Program-made: the position numbers and the translations under genes
The notes under the pieces: generated by a model
The model's database searches: none
The model's input: the letters and a program-made list of their open reading frames with translations, nothing else
Told to the model about the DNA's origin: nothing
In this document: one piece after another, positions 33,885 through 41,896 of the stretch
How the letters are laid out: the number at the start of each line of letters is the position of its first letter
Numbering within the stretch: position 1 is the stretch's first letter
Origin: Bacteroidales bacterium
GTDB taxonomy: Bacteria > Bacteroidota > Bacteroidia > Bacteroidales > Marinilabiliaceae
Reading direction: 5' to 3'
Assembly: GCA_003249255.1 (NCBI GenBank)
Contig: QKJP01000060.1
Span: forward strand, 62,001 to 126,000
Length of the DNA: 64,000 nt

Positions 33885-34874
33885 ATGAAAACTAAATCGA
33901 ACAGAAATATTTTGATAGCGACACTTTTACTAATTGCCGGATTTGTAAGTATGAGTTGTGCATCCAATCGCGAGCCATCAATCTTAAAAACATTCTCGAC
34001 AGGAGATGTTAAATTTTTATCGGTTTCAAGCACATCTGGTGGAATTAAAGTAATGGGACACGATGAGAATGAAATCGCAGTAAAAGTATTTGTAGAGAAA
34101 AACGGCTGGCTGTTATCGCCGGATGATGAGTTGGTACAACGATTAGACGAAGGTTACGATTTAAGCATTCAATTAGAAGAGAATGAATTGATCGTTAAAG
34201 CCAAGCGTACTTCAACCAGTGAAATGTGGAAAAAACTTTCGGTGTCCTTTCAAATCGAGTTGCCCAAAAATGTTACTAGTAATCTTCATACCTCAGGTGG
34301 AGGTATTACCATTGTTAATCTATCAGGAGAACAGAAACTGAATACCAGTGGAGGTGGGATTAATTTAGTGGGCATTTCTGGTAGTGTAATTGGAGAAACC
34401 TCAGGTGGAGGAATAAAAATAGAAGATAGTCAAGGCGATGTAAATGTCACAACCAGTGGTGGAGGCATCACCATTGCTAACACTAACGGAAATATTAAAG
34501 CCTTTACTTCCGGCGGAGGCATCAAACTCGATCATGTTAACGGCAATGTGAATGTAGGAACCAGCGGAGGCCAAATTTCATTAAACGGAGAGATGAAGAA
34601 TGTTGTAGCTCGTACAAGTGGAGGCGGAATTCAGGCAACTATTACCGGACTTACAGAAAAACTTCATCTCGAAACTTCGGGAGGTGGTATTCATGCCAGC
34701 ATTCCATCTCAACTAGGAATGGATCTTAATCTTCATGGCGACCATGTGAATATGCAATTAGAGAATTTTAGCGGAACATCAAAGCAAAATAAAATTGTTG
34801 GAAGCATGAATGGCGGTGGTATTCCGGTTTACATGTCAACTTCTGGAGGCGGAATAAATGTTGATTTTCAATAG
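33885..34874 (+). CDS. DUF4097-type beta-strand repeat lipoprotein
   Basis: A 329-residue protein with a signal peptide whose lipobox is SMSC (lipid Cys about 25). The body consists of about ten repeats of a TSGGGI core at intervals of about 20 residues (HTSGGGITI, NTSGGGINL, ETSGGGIKI, FTSGGGIKL, RTSGGGIQA and others). This is the DUF4097/GIN-domain pattern, expected to form a right-handed beta-helix on the cell surface or in the periplasm. These proteins often neighbour ABC exporters and LytTR or ECF regulators, as here, but their role is not known. Confidence 0.82.
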   Translation: MKTKSNRNILIATLLLIAGFVSMSCASNREPSILKTFSTGDVKFLSVSSTSGGIKVMGHDENEIAVKVFVEKNGWLLSPDDELVQRLDEGYDLSIQLEENELIVKAKRTSTSEMWKKLSVSFQIELPKNVTSNLHTSGGGITIVNLSGEQKLNTSGGGINLVGISGSVIGETSGGGIKIEDSQGDVNVTTSGGGITIANTNGNIKAFTSGGGIKLDHVNGNVNVGTSGGQISLNGEMKNVVARTSGGGIQATITGLTEKLHLETSGGGIHASIPSQLGMDLNLHGDHVNMQLENFSGTSKQNKIVGSMNGGGIPVYMSTSGGGINVDFQ

Positions 34875-34961
34875 TGTTTAATTAAATGCACGCAAAGTTT
34901 AACAAGTTGTTAACGCATTAATTTTCACCAACCAACTACTTTAGCTATCTGTAAAGTATTA

Positions 34962-35042
34962 TTTGCCTGTAAGGCAAAGTTATAATAGCACAGGGTTTTA
35001 ACCCTGTGTTGCGAATAAATGAGAAGGAAGCCTGTAGGGCTC
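34962..35042 (+). repeat. Three-hairpin palindromic repeat, copy C
   Basis: Left hairpin tttgcctgtaaggcaaa (34962-34978), central hairpin agcacagggttttaaccctg with tg (34987-35008) and right hairpin agcctgtagggct (35029-35041). The arms differ in sequence from other copies but the geometry is kept, so paired changes maintain the stems. Confidence 0.65.
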
Positions 35043-35071
35043 AAATATAGTACACAAATAAGTTATTCGAA

Positions 35072-35111
35072 TGTCAAAAAATCTGACACAAGCCTGTAAA
35101 AATAATTTACA
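35072..35111 (+). promoter_or_regulatory. Paired dyads, candidate enhancer sites for a sigma-54 activator
   Basis: TGTCA-N7-TGACA (35072-35088) is followed by TGTAAA-N5-TTTACA (35095-35111). The dyads lie 64-103 bases before a TTGGCAC...TTGGA element, the usual distance for enhancer-binding activators. Confidence 0.45.
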
Positions 35112-35174
35112 CTTTACAGAAGAGTAATAGAGACGTAAATTTATATTTTATTGAAAAATAGTCGTTTAAGTATT

Positions 35175-35191
35175 TTGGCACAGCCTTTGGA
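35175..35191 (+). promoter_or_regulatory. Sigma-54-like -24/-12 promoter for the export operon
   Basis: TTGGCACAGCCTTTGGA matches the -24/-12 pattern TTGGCAC-N5-TTGCA with one change (TTGGA). The two GG/GC positions are exactly 12 bases apart (35177 and 35189). It lies 137 bases before the MacB-like ATPase start. No standard TAnnTTTG element is seen in this spacer. Confidence 0.5.
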
Positions 35192-35226
35192 CTATAACGA
35201 ATGCAAATTAACTAAGCTGTAAATGT

Positions 35227-35321
35227 ACTTCGGACTCCGAACTTCGGACTCCGTGCTAAAAAAAGCTGTAAACAACTCCGGACTCCCCCCGATAGCTATC
35301 AGGGCTCCGGACTCCGAACTT
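35227..35321 (+). repeat. 'cggactccgaact' repeats, double copy ending at an ABC gene start
   Basis: 35227-35258 reads acttcggactccgaacttcg, gactccgtgct. A second part (35275-35321) reads actccggactcc, cccgatagctatcaggg, ctccggactccgaactt. The end lies eight bases before the ATPase start at 35329. The piece acttcggactccgtgct also occurs exactly, in reverse complement, at about 2329-2345. Confidence 0.7.
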
Positions 35322-35328
35322 AAAAAAA

Positions 35329-36054
35329 ATGAGCAAAAGTATCATTAAGGTAACTCAACTACACAAATCCTATCACAATGGCAATAACTCATTGCATGTG
35401 CTGAAAGGAATCGACATCGATATCAAAGAAGGGGAGATGGTTTCCATTATGGGATCATCCGGATCAGGAAAATCCACATTATTAAATATTCTGGGGATTT
35501 TGGATAACTACGATAGCGGACAATATTATTTAAATAATATCCTAATCGAGAAAATGAACGAACGTAATGCAGCAGCTTTCCGCAATGAGCACATCGGTTT
35601 TATTTTCCAGTCGTTCAATTTAATATCCTTTAAAAATGCCATGGAAAACGTGGCCTTACCGCTTTATTATAAAGGAGTGAGTCGCAAAAAAAGAAATGCA
35701 CTGGCCTTAGAATATTTAGACCGTTTAGGTTTAAAAAGTCATGCAGAGCATTTACCAAGTGAAATGTCCGGAGGTCAGAAGCAACGTGTGGCAATAGCCC
35801 GTTCATTAATTTCGAATCCAAGTGTAATTTTAGCCGATGAGCCAACCGGTGCGCTAGATACTTCAACTTCTTACGAGGTGATGGATATCTTACATGAAGT
35901 TAATCGTCAGGGAAAAACAGTAGTTATCGTCACCCACGAAGATGATATCGCAGAAAAGACTCAACGTGTTATCCGTTTGCGCGATGGTTTAATAGAAGCC
36001 AACGAGATTAATGAATCTTTTCGGCTCGAACCTGTATTAGAAACGCAACTTTAA
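35329..36054 (+). CDS. ABC transporter ATP-binding protein, MacB/LolD type
   Basis: A 241-residue ATPase of the MacB/LolD/FtsE group. Walker A GSSGSGKST, Q-loop FIFQSFNLI, signature MSGGQKQR, Walker B VILADEPTGALD and H-loop VTHEDD are all intact. It is followed by two FtsX-type permeases, an HlyD-type adaptor and a TolC-type channel. Together they would make a trans-envelope exporter in which the ATPase drives the permeases by mechanotransmission. The substrate (peptide, lipid or drug) cannot be told. Confidence 0.95.
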   Translation: MSKSIIKVTQLHKSYHNGNNSLHVLKGIDIDIKEGEMVSIMGSSGSGKSTLLNILGILDNYDSGQYYLNNILIEKMNERNAAAFRNEHIGFIFQSFNLISFKNAMENVALPLYYKGVSRKKRNALALEYLDRLGLKSHAEHLPSEMSGGQKQRVAIARSLISNPSVILADEPTGALDTSTSYEVMDILHEVNRQGKTVVIVTHEDDIAEKTQRVIRLRDGLIEANEINESFRLEPVLETQL

Positions 36055-36067
36055 GACCTGCCTTATT

Positions 36068-37306
36068 ATGTATGATTATATACAAGAAATTCTAACTACC
36101 CTTAAGCAGAACAGGTTGCGCGCTATGATGACCGGGTTTAGTGTGGCATGGGGAATTTTTATGCTCATCATTCTTTTAGGATCCGGGAAAGGACTTGAGA
36201 ATGGGATGTCAAAGAATTTTAGCAGTAGTTCTACCAATGCTTTATGGATAAGATCGGGGAAATCGCAAATTGCCCACGATGGATTAAAGGCCGGTCGTCA
36301 CATCCAATTTACCGATGAAGATATCGTAGCCCTGGCAACCAAATTGTCAGGTGATCTGGATTATTTATCAGGTCGCTTCTTCAATAACTTTGGCGCCAAT
36401 CTTACCTATAAAAAAGAATTTTACTCAGGACAAACCGAAGGAGTAATGCCGGAGTTTAATAAAATCCAGATTTTTAATCAGATCACTGGCCGATTCATCA
36501 ACGAAAAAGACATTAAAGACTACCGTAAAGTGGTGGTGATATCAACTCCTGTAAAACGTATTCTTTTTAGAGACGAAGATCCAATAGGAAAATATCTTAA
36601 GGTGAATAATATTCCTTTTAAGGTAGTGGGAGTGATGGAGTACATTGACGACAAGGAAGAAAAGAAAGTTTACTTTCCTTTAACCACCAGTCAGCGAGTT
36701 TTTAACGGAGGAAATAAACTTACCCAGATAGCTGTAAATACAACAGCAGCTACACCGGCAGAACACGAGAAAATAGAAAAAGCAGTTCGGGACGTATTGG
36801 CATCACGTCATCGGGTTTCTGTAGATGATGAATCTGCCATTGGCTTATGGAACATGATGGATACCTTAGTGATGTTTCAAGGTTTATTTGGAGGAATTCG
36901 CCTCTTCGTTTGGGTGATTGGTATCATGACTATAATTGCTGGTATTGTAGGAGTAAGTAACATTATGATCATCCTTGTAAAAGAACGCACTAAAGAAATC
37001 GGTATTCGAAAAGCATTAGGAGCAACGCCTTGGTCAATCATTAGATTAGTTCTTTCAGAGTCTGTTTTTATCACATCGATAGCCGGATTTGTCGGTTTAA
37101 CAGCAGGAATGGCATTGTTATCAGGAGTTTCTATAATGTTAAGAAATATGCCCGATGTAGAACGTGCTTTCTCTAATCCATCTGCAAGTGTTGGAGTAGG
37201 AGTGGCAGCCTTAATAATATTGGTCTTAGCCGGATTAATAGCCGGATACATTCCTGCACGTAAAGCTGCTGCCATCCGGCCAATTGTGGCATTGCATGAT
37301 GAATAA
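36068..37306 (+). CDS. MacB/FtsX-family ABC permease 1
   Basis: A 412-residue permease. The first membrane segment is near residues 20-42 (MTGFSVAWGIFMLIILLGSG), followed by a large periplasmic MacB_PCD domain (about 45-265). Three C-terminal membrane segments belong to the FtsX domain (VWVIGIMTIIAGIVGVSNIM, VKERTKEIGIRKALGATP, C-terminal GYIPARKAAAIRPIVALHDE). It begins 13 bases after the ATPase gene. It is paired with a second permease, so the exporter is probably a heterodimer. Confidence 0.93.
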   Translation: MYDYIQEILTTLKQNRLRAMMTGFSVAWGIFMLIILLGSGKGLENGMSKNFSSSSTNALWIRSGKSQIAHDGLKAGRHIQFTDEDIVALATKLSGDLDYLSGRFFNNFGANLTYKKEFYSGQTEGVMPEFNKIQIFNQITGRFINEKDIKDYRKVVVISTPVKRILFRDEDPIGKYLKVNNIPFKVVGVMEYIDDKEEKKVYFPLTTSQRVFNGGNKLTQIAVNTTAATPAEHEKIEKAVRDVLASRHRVSVDDESAIGLWNMMDTLVMFQGLFGGIRLFVWVIGIMTIIAGIVGVSNIMIILVKERTKEIGIRKALGATPWSIIRLVLSESVFITSIAGFVGLTAGMALLSGVSIMLRNMPDVERAFSNPSASVGVGVAALIILVLAGLIAGYIPARKAAAIRPIVALHDE

Positions 37307-37322
37307 TAGAAGAATTATAAAC

Positions 37323-37395
37323 AGTCTTGATACTTGACTCTTATGTCTTGTGTCTTTTATTAAAACTCCGGACTCCGTACTTCGGGCTCCGAACT
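37323..37395 (+). repeat. Composite repeat 'cttgatacttgactcttatgtct / ctccggactccgta-ctccgaactt'
   Basis: It has the same two phrases in the same order as 23988-24056 (gtcttgatacttgactctta, then actccggactccgtacttcg, ggctccgaactt). It lies 14 bases before the start of the second permease. The composite has thus been copied as one unit. Confidence 0.7.
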
Positions 37396-37408
37396 TATTT
37401 AAGAAAAG

Positions 37409-38677
37409 ATGTTCGAAAAAGATAGATGGCAAGAAATATTCAATGCCATGTCAAAAAATAAACTCCGCACCGCTTTAACTGCATTTGGTGTTGCCTGGGC
37501 CATCTTTATGTTGGTGGTAATGACCGGTTCTGGTAACGGTTTGGTAAACGGAGCTACACACGGTTTCAGAAGCTTTGCAGAAAATAGTGGTTTTATGTGG
37601 GGGATGATGACGACCAAAGCTTACGGAGGTTTTAACCGCGGACGTTGGTGGTCTCTAAATAACGATGACATCATCGAAATTAAAGATCAGGTTAAAGGTG
37701 TTGATATTATTTCACCGCGCTTAAATGGCCGTGATCTTTCAGAAGGAGAAAATGTGGTGAGAGGGTTAAGGTCTGCTGCCTATACCGTAATGGGCGATTA
37801 CCCTATTTATAAAGAAATTGACCCTTGTACTATATTAATGGGACGTTTTTTAAACGACGAAGACATTAAGTTAAAACGAAAAGTATGTGTCATAGGTGAA
37901 GATGTATACAAAGTCATGTTTAATAAAGATGTAGATCCCATTGGACAAATGTTAAGAGTAAACGGTGTTTATTTTATGGTTGTAGGAGTATCCCGACCAA
38001 TGACATTTGGAAGAGACAAGGAGAAAACAGTTTTTTTACCATTCACATCTATGCAGCAGACCTTTAACTATGGAGATCGAATCAATTACTTTGCTTTTAC
38101 GACCAAAGCAGGCTATTCAGTAAAAGAAGTGATGGATGATATAAAAGTCATTCTACGAGACAATCATAGTTTAGCACCGGATGACGAACAAGCCATAGGT
38201 AGTTTTAACTTGGAAGAACGCCGTATGCAAATGAACTATATGTTTATGGGTATCAATATTTTGATTTGGATAGTAGGTATCGGAACACTCGTGGCAGGAG
38301 CCATTGGTATTAGTAACATCATGCTGGTAGTGGTAAAAGAACGTACGAAAGAAATTGGTATTCAGCGTGCAATAGGAGCTCCTCCATCGAAAGTGGTAGG
38401 TCAAATACTAACCGAATCGGTTTTTATTACCACCATTGCCGGTTTCTTTGGTTTGGCATTTGGGATGATAATTCTTTCTGTGATTGATCAAATTACCGAT
38501 GCTCAAAGAGCCATTGCTCCACCCAACGAACCTAATTTCTTTATGGATCCTCAAGTCGGAATAGGCATGGCCATTGCAGCACTTATAATGTTAATCTTCG
38601 TAGGTTTCTTCGCCGGATTAATGCCTGCCCTCAAAGCCATCCGCATCAAACCAATCGAAGCCCTACGACATGAATGA
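37409..38677 (+). CDS. MacB/FtsX-family ABC permease 2
   Basis: A 422-residue permease with the same plan as its neighbour: first membrane segment at about 20-42 (LTAFGVAWAIFMLVVMTGSG), MacB_PCD periplasmic domain, then three membrane helices (ILIWIVGIGTLVAGAIGISN, VKERTKEIGIQRAIGAPP, C-terminal GLMPALKAIRIKPIEALRHE). The pair is clearly homologous but diverged, consistent with a heterodimeric exporter. A repeat fills the 100-base gap between the two permease genes. Confidence 0.93.
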   Translation: MFEKDRWQEIFNAMSKNKLRTALTAFGVAWAIFMLVVMTGSGNGLVNGATHGFRSFAENSGFMWGMMTTKAYGGFNRGRWWSLNNDDIIEIKDQVKGVDIISPRLNGRDLSEGENVVRGLRSAAYTVMGDYPIYKEIDPCTILMGRFLNDEDIKLKRKVCVIGEDVYKVMFNKDVDPIGQMLRVNGVYFMVVGVSRPMTFGRDKEKTVFLPFTSMQQTFNYGDRINYFAFTTKAGYSVKEVMDDIKVILRDNHSLAPDDEQAIGSFNLEERRMQMNYMFMGINILIWIVGIGTLVAGAIGISNIMLVVVKERTKEIGIQRAIGAPPSKVVGQILTESVFITTIAGFFGLAFGMIILSVIDQITDAQRAIAPPNEPNFFMDPQVGIGMAIAALIMLIFVGFFAGLMPALKAIRIKPIEALRHE

Positions 38678-38711
38678 TAGGTACTGAAAGACAGATGATA
38701 GAAATCAAAAA

Positions 38712-38793
38712 GGGCCAACGGCCCGAAATACATTAGCATAGGGCGCAGCCCTATGGTTTAATCAACGAAATGAAAGTTAGCTCTGAAAGAGCG
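38712..38793 (+). repeat. Three-hairpin palindromic repeat, copy D
   Basis: Left hairpin gggccaacggccc (38712-38724), central hairpin agcatagggcgcagccctat (38735-38754) and right hairpin agctctgaaagagcg (38779-38793). It lies between the second permease and the adaptor gene. Confidence 0.75.
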
Positions 38794-38857
38794 TCATATA
38801 ACTAACTACCCTTGGTGAAACCCCGGGATTAAAAAGAAAAAAACAACACAAAATATC

Positions 38858-38911
38858 ATGAAACGACCATGTAAATTCAATTATTCAAGTTCCACACTGG
38901 AGAATGATTGA
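38858..38911 (+). repeat. 43-bp repeat, copy 2, containing a 17-codon frame (MKRPCKFNYSSSTLEND)
   Basis: Bases 38858-38900 match 30406-30448 with three differences, and the open frame again has 17 codons and opens MKRPCKFNY. It lies 47 bases before the adaptor start codon at 38959. Confidence 0.5.
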
Positions 38912-38958
38912 ATTTATTTGGGAGTTCCATATGTCCATTGAAAAATAATTACATTCAT

Positions 38959-40041
38959 ATGAAAAAAGCACTTAGAATTTTAGCCTTAGTCGTATTCGTA
39001 GCACTAGTCGGATACGTTGTAAAATACCTTTACAGCCAATCGAAAAAAGATCCAATCATTTACGAAACACAATCTGCCGAAATTGCAACAATCATTAATA
39101 AAACCGTTGCAACCGGTTCGGTAGTCCCACGTCGCGAGATCGAAATCAAGCCACAAGAATCAGGTATCATCACCGAGATTTATGTCGAAGAAGGTGATAT
39201 GGTAAAATCCGGAGATATCATTGCCAAGCTACGTATTATCCCCGAAGTCGTTCAGGTAAACAATGCCGAAGCACAATTACGTCGAGCAAAGATTGCCGCA
39301 ACAAATGCCGAAATCGAATTTAAAAGAAACCAAAAGTTATACGACGAGAAGGTGATTCCTGAATCAGAATACCTTTCAGAAAAATTAAAGTACGAAACTA
39401 CTTTAGCCGATCGCGATGCAGCCGAAAACAACCTTCAGTTAATCAAAGAAGGGGTAACTAAAAACATGAATGGTCAAACCAATACCATCATTCGTTCAAC
39501 CATCGATGGTATGGTGTTAGATGTGCCAATCAAAGAAGGAACCATGGTGACTAAGAGTAATACCTTTAATCCGGGTACAACCATCGCCAATGTTGCCGAT
39601 ATGACCGAAATGATTTTCGAAGGTCAGGTTGATGAAACAGAAGTAGGCAAGATTAAAGAAGGTATGGAACTAATGCTTTCCATTGGAGCCATTGATGAAG
39701 AAAAATTCTCTGCCAAATTAGAATTTATTGCGCCAAAAGGCGTTGAAGAAAATGGTGCAATCCAGTTCGAAATTAAAGCCGGTGTAACACTGAAAGAAGG
39801 TCAGTTTATCCGTGCAGGTTACAGTGCAACCGCAGATATCGTATTAGATCGTCGCGATAGTGTATTAGCCGTAAAAGAGCAGTTAATCACCTTCTCAAAC
39901 GACTCCGCTTTTATCGAAATCGAAACCGCGCCACAGATTTTTGAGAAACGTCAAATTCAAACCGGTTTGTCTGATGGTATCACCATCGAAGTAACAGACG
40001 GCTTAACCAAAGAAGAAAAGATTAAAGTCCCTAAAGGATAG
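38959..40041 (+). CDS. HlyD/MacA-type periplasmic adaptor (membrane fusion protein)
   Basis: A 360-residue protein. I start at the ATG at 38959 (MKKALRILALVVFVALVGYV, an N-terminal membrane anchor) rather than at an in-frame TTG 17 codons earlier. A lipoyl/biotinyl-like half (VPRREIEIKPQESGIITEIY) is followed by a helical hairpin (about 95-150, with NNAEAQLRRAKIAATNAEIE and LKYETTLADRDAAENNLQL). The second lipoyl half and beta-barrel domain follow, ending in IKVPKG. It should link the two FtsX permeases to the TolC channel encoded next. Confidence 0.93.
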   Translation: MKKALRILALVVFVALVGYVVKYLYSQSKKDPIIYETQSAEIATIINKTVATGSVVPRREIEIKPQESGIITEIYVEEGDMVKSGDIIAKLRIIPEVVQVNNAEAQLRRAKIAATNAEIEFKRNQKLYDEKVIPESEYLSEKLKYETTLADRDAAENNLQLIKEGVTKNMNGQTNTIIRSTIDGMVLDVPIKEGTMVTKSNTFNPGTTIANVADMTEMIFEGQVDETEVGKIKEGMELMLSIGAIDEEKFSAKLEFIAPKGVEENGAIQFEIKAGVTLKEGQFIRAGYSATADIVLDRRDSVLAVKEQLITFSNDSAFIEIETAPQIFEKRQIQTGLSDGITIEVTDGLTKEEKIKVPKG

Positions 40042-40050
40042 TGGTTAAAG

Positions 40051-40219
40051 AATAAATAATAATGAATAGTTAATAATGGATTTTCATTATGCGAATAATT
40101 CCAATGGGTAATTATTAGTGGTTAATGATTAATTATTAATGGAATTCTGTCATGCAAATAAAGGCCAAAGTGATAATTATTAAGGCATAATTGAGAAAGG
40201 ATCTTTATTATGCAAATCT
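40051..40219 (+). repeat. Three imperfect ~60-bp tandem units
   Basis: The phrase 'ggatttt.cattatgc.aat' appears at about 40078, 40140 and 40196 (ggattttcattatgcgaata, ggaattctgtcatgcaaata, ggatctttattatgcaaatc). Each is preceded by AT-rich 'taattattaatgg' text. It lies between the adaptor and the TolC gene. Confidence 0.5.
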
Positions 40220-40303
40220 AGGCTGAAAGCCTTAAATATATTAGCATAGGGCAACGCCCTATGTATCAAAAATGGTGTTTCATTTTAGCCCTGAAGGGGC
40301 GTA
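40220..40303 (+). repeat. Three-hairpin palindromic repeat, copy E
   Basis: Left hairpin aggctgaaagcct (40220-40232), central hairpin agcatagggcaacgccctat (40243-40262) and right hairpin tagccctgaaggggcgta (40286-40303). It lies 22 bases before the TolC gene. Confidence 0.78.
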
Positions 40304-40325
40304 ATATCCCATAATAGATTTATCA

Positions 40326-41654
40326 ATGAAAAAAATAACCTACATAATCGGATTGCTTTTTACAATTTCATCTGTAACAAATGCCCAATCCTCCGAAGCA
40401 TGGACCCTGCAAAAATGCATCACCCATGCCCACGAAAACAACATCGACATTAAACGTCAAAAATTGAATAAAGAATTAAATGAAAATGAGTTTAAGCAAT
40501 CTAAATTCGATTTATTGCCAGATTTAAACTTTAACTCTAATGCAGAATTAAAAAGCGCCTCAAATAATTCACAAGTAGGGGGTGCCTCTTATGATGGAAA
40601 TACCAAAAGTATTAATTCGAGTTTAAGCTCAAGAGTCTCCTTGTTTGAAGGATTTGCAAAACAAAATGCGATTAAGAAAAATCGTTATGCACTGTTATCA
40701 TCAGAGCAAGACATTAAAACAATGGAAAATGAAATAATGCTTCAGATTACCAAGAAGTTTATGCAAATATTGTATGATGAAGCATTGTTGGGTGTTACAA
40801 AAGAACAATATGAAGTGAGTAAGTTACAGGTAGAACGAACTCAAAAGTCGGTGGATGCCGGAAAATTGGCCTTGGGTAATTTGTTAGAGATTAAGTCTCA
40901 GTCTGCCAGGGAAGCTTTAAATGTAACTCAACAAGAAAACAATGTGTTGTTGGCCAAGTTAGATCTTGCTCAACTCCTAGATTTAGATGATGTGACCGCT
41001 TTTGAAATCTCTTCTCCCGAAATGCCTGATCTAACTAAATTTATGGCAGAAAACCCGGATGCCATTTATTTAAATGCTTTAAGCATTATGCCTCAAGTCG
41101 AGTCTCGTAATTTATTAGTGACCAAAAACGAATTTCAATTGAAAGAAACCAAAGGAGGACTTTATCCAACATTAAATGCTTATGCCGGCTATGGAACATC
41201 AGCCTTTTTTATTGCAGATTTCAAGAATGAAGATTTTTCCACGCAATACTCAGATAATTTATCCAGTTATATTGGCCTAACATTAAATGTCCCTCTTTTT
41301 AATCGCTTTCAAACCAGAACTAGAATTAAAAACGTGAAGATTGGTTTGGATGATGCACGTTTCCAACTTCAAAGTGAAAAGTTAAAATTGCGTAAAGAAG
41401 TTCAACAAGCTTATGCCGATGCCACAGCTTCTTATAAACAGTATTTGGCTAGTGAAGAAGCCGTGAAGTCCTACGAAGAGTCTTTTGCTTATACTCAAAA
41501 ACGGTTTGATTTAGGAATGGTCACCTCAGTAGATTATAACATTGCAAAAACAGATTATACCAAAGCTCAATTAGATTTGTTACAAGCCAAGTACGAGTAT
41601 ATTTTGCGTAGTAAGATCTTAGATTTCTACAACGGAAAACCCATACAGTTGTAG
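40326..41654 (+). CDS. TolC-family outer-membrane efflux protein
   Basis: A 442-residue protein with a signal peptide (1-20, ending NAQ). It has the repeated helical pattern of TolC proteins, including ALLSSEQDIKTMENEIML, the VERTQKSVDAGKLALGNLLE turn and the matching second-half SYEESFAYTQKRFDLGMVTS, then VDYNIAKTDYTKAQLDLLQA. It closes the operon and supplies the outer-membrane exit duct for the ATPase, permease and adaptor genes upstream. Confidence 0.94.
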   Translation: MKKITYIIGLLFTISSVTNAQSSEAWTLQKCITHAHENNIDIKRQKLNKELNENEFKQSKFDLLPDLNFNSNAELKSASNNSQVGGASYDGNTKSINSSLSSRVSLFEGFAKQNAIKKNRYALLSSEQDIKTMENEIMLQITKKFMQILYDEALLGVTKEQYEVSKLQVERTQKSVDAGKLALGNLLEIKSQSAREALNVTQQENNVLLAKLDLAQLLDLDDVTAFEISSPEMPDLTKFMAENPDAIYLNALSIMPQVESRNLLVTKNEFQLKETKGGLYPTLNAYAGYGTSAFFIADFKNEDFSTQYSDNLSSYIGLTLNVPLFNRFQTRTRIKNVKIGLDDARFQLQSEKLKLRKEVQQAYADATASYKQYLASEEAVKSYEESFAYTQKRFDLGMVTSVDYNIAKTDYTKAQLDLLQAKYEYILRSKILDFYNGKPIQL

Positions 41655-41695
41655 TTTTTTAGAACCTAATGTTCTTTAGTAATGTTTGTAATTAA

Positions 41696-41777
41696 GCCCC
41701 AAAGGGGCGAAATCAAATAGCATAGGGCACCGCCCTATGAAAATAAATTTAGTGAGAATTTAGCCCTGTAGGGGCGA
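41696..41777 (+). repeat. Three-hairpin palindromic repeat, copy F
   Basis: Left hairpin gccccaaaggggc (41696-41708), central hairpin agcatagggcaccgccctat (41719-41738) and right hairpin tagccctgtaggggcga (41761-41777). It follows the TolC gene; 'ttttgatgcttgaatcttag' (the 'cttgatacttga' phrase) comes just after it. Confidence 0.78.
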
Positions 41778-41851
41778 TATAATGATTCTATAGGTTTTGA
41801 TGCTTGAATCTTAGGTCTTGTTTCTGAGAAAAATACCCTTGCAAACATAAA

Positions 41852-41896
41852 AACCTGCTTTGATGTAAAACGTTACAGCAAAGCAGGTTCTTTTTT
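41852..41896. terminator. Bidirectional terminator between tolC-like gene and the lipoprotein
   Basis: Arms aacctgctttg (41852-41862) and caaagcaggtt (41879-41889) with a T-run after. It serves the export operon and the convergent lipoprotein gene ending at 41895. Confidence 0.75.

Noticed and set aside
36877-37275. 132-codon open frame antisense to the first FtsX permease
   Set aside because: Fully inside a conserved coding region; composition is what the complement of membrane-helix codons gives.
31595-41777. CRISPR array in the repeat-rich spacers
   Set aside because: Copies are kilobases apart with genes between, the units are palindromic and variable, and no cas gene is present.
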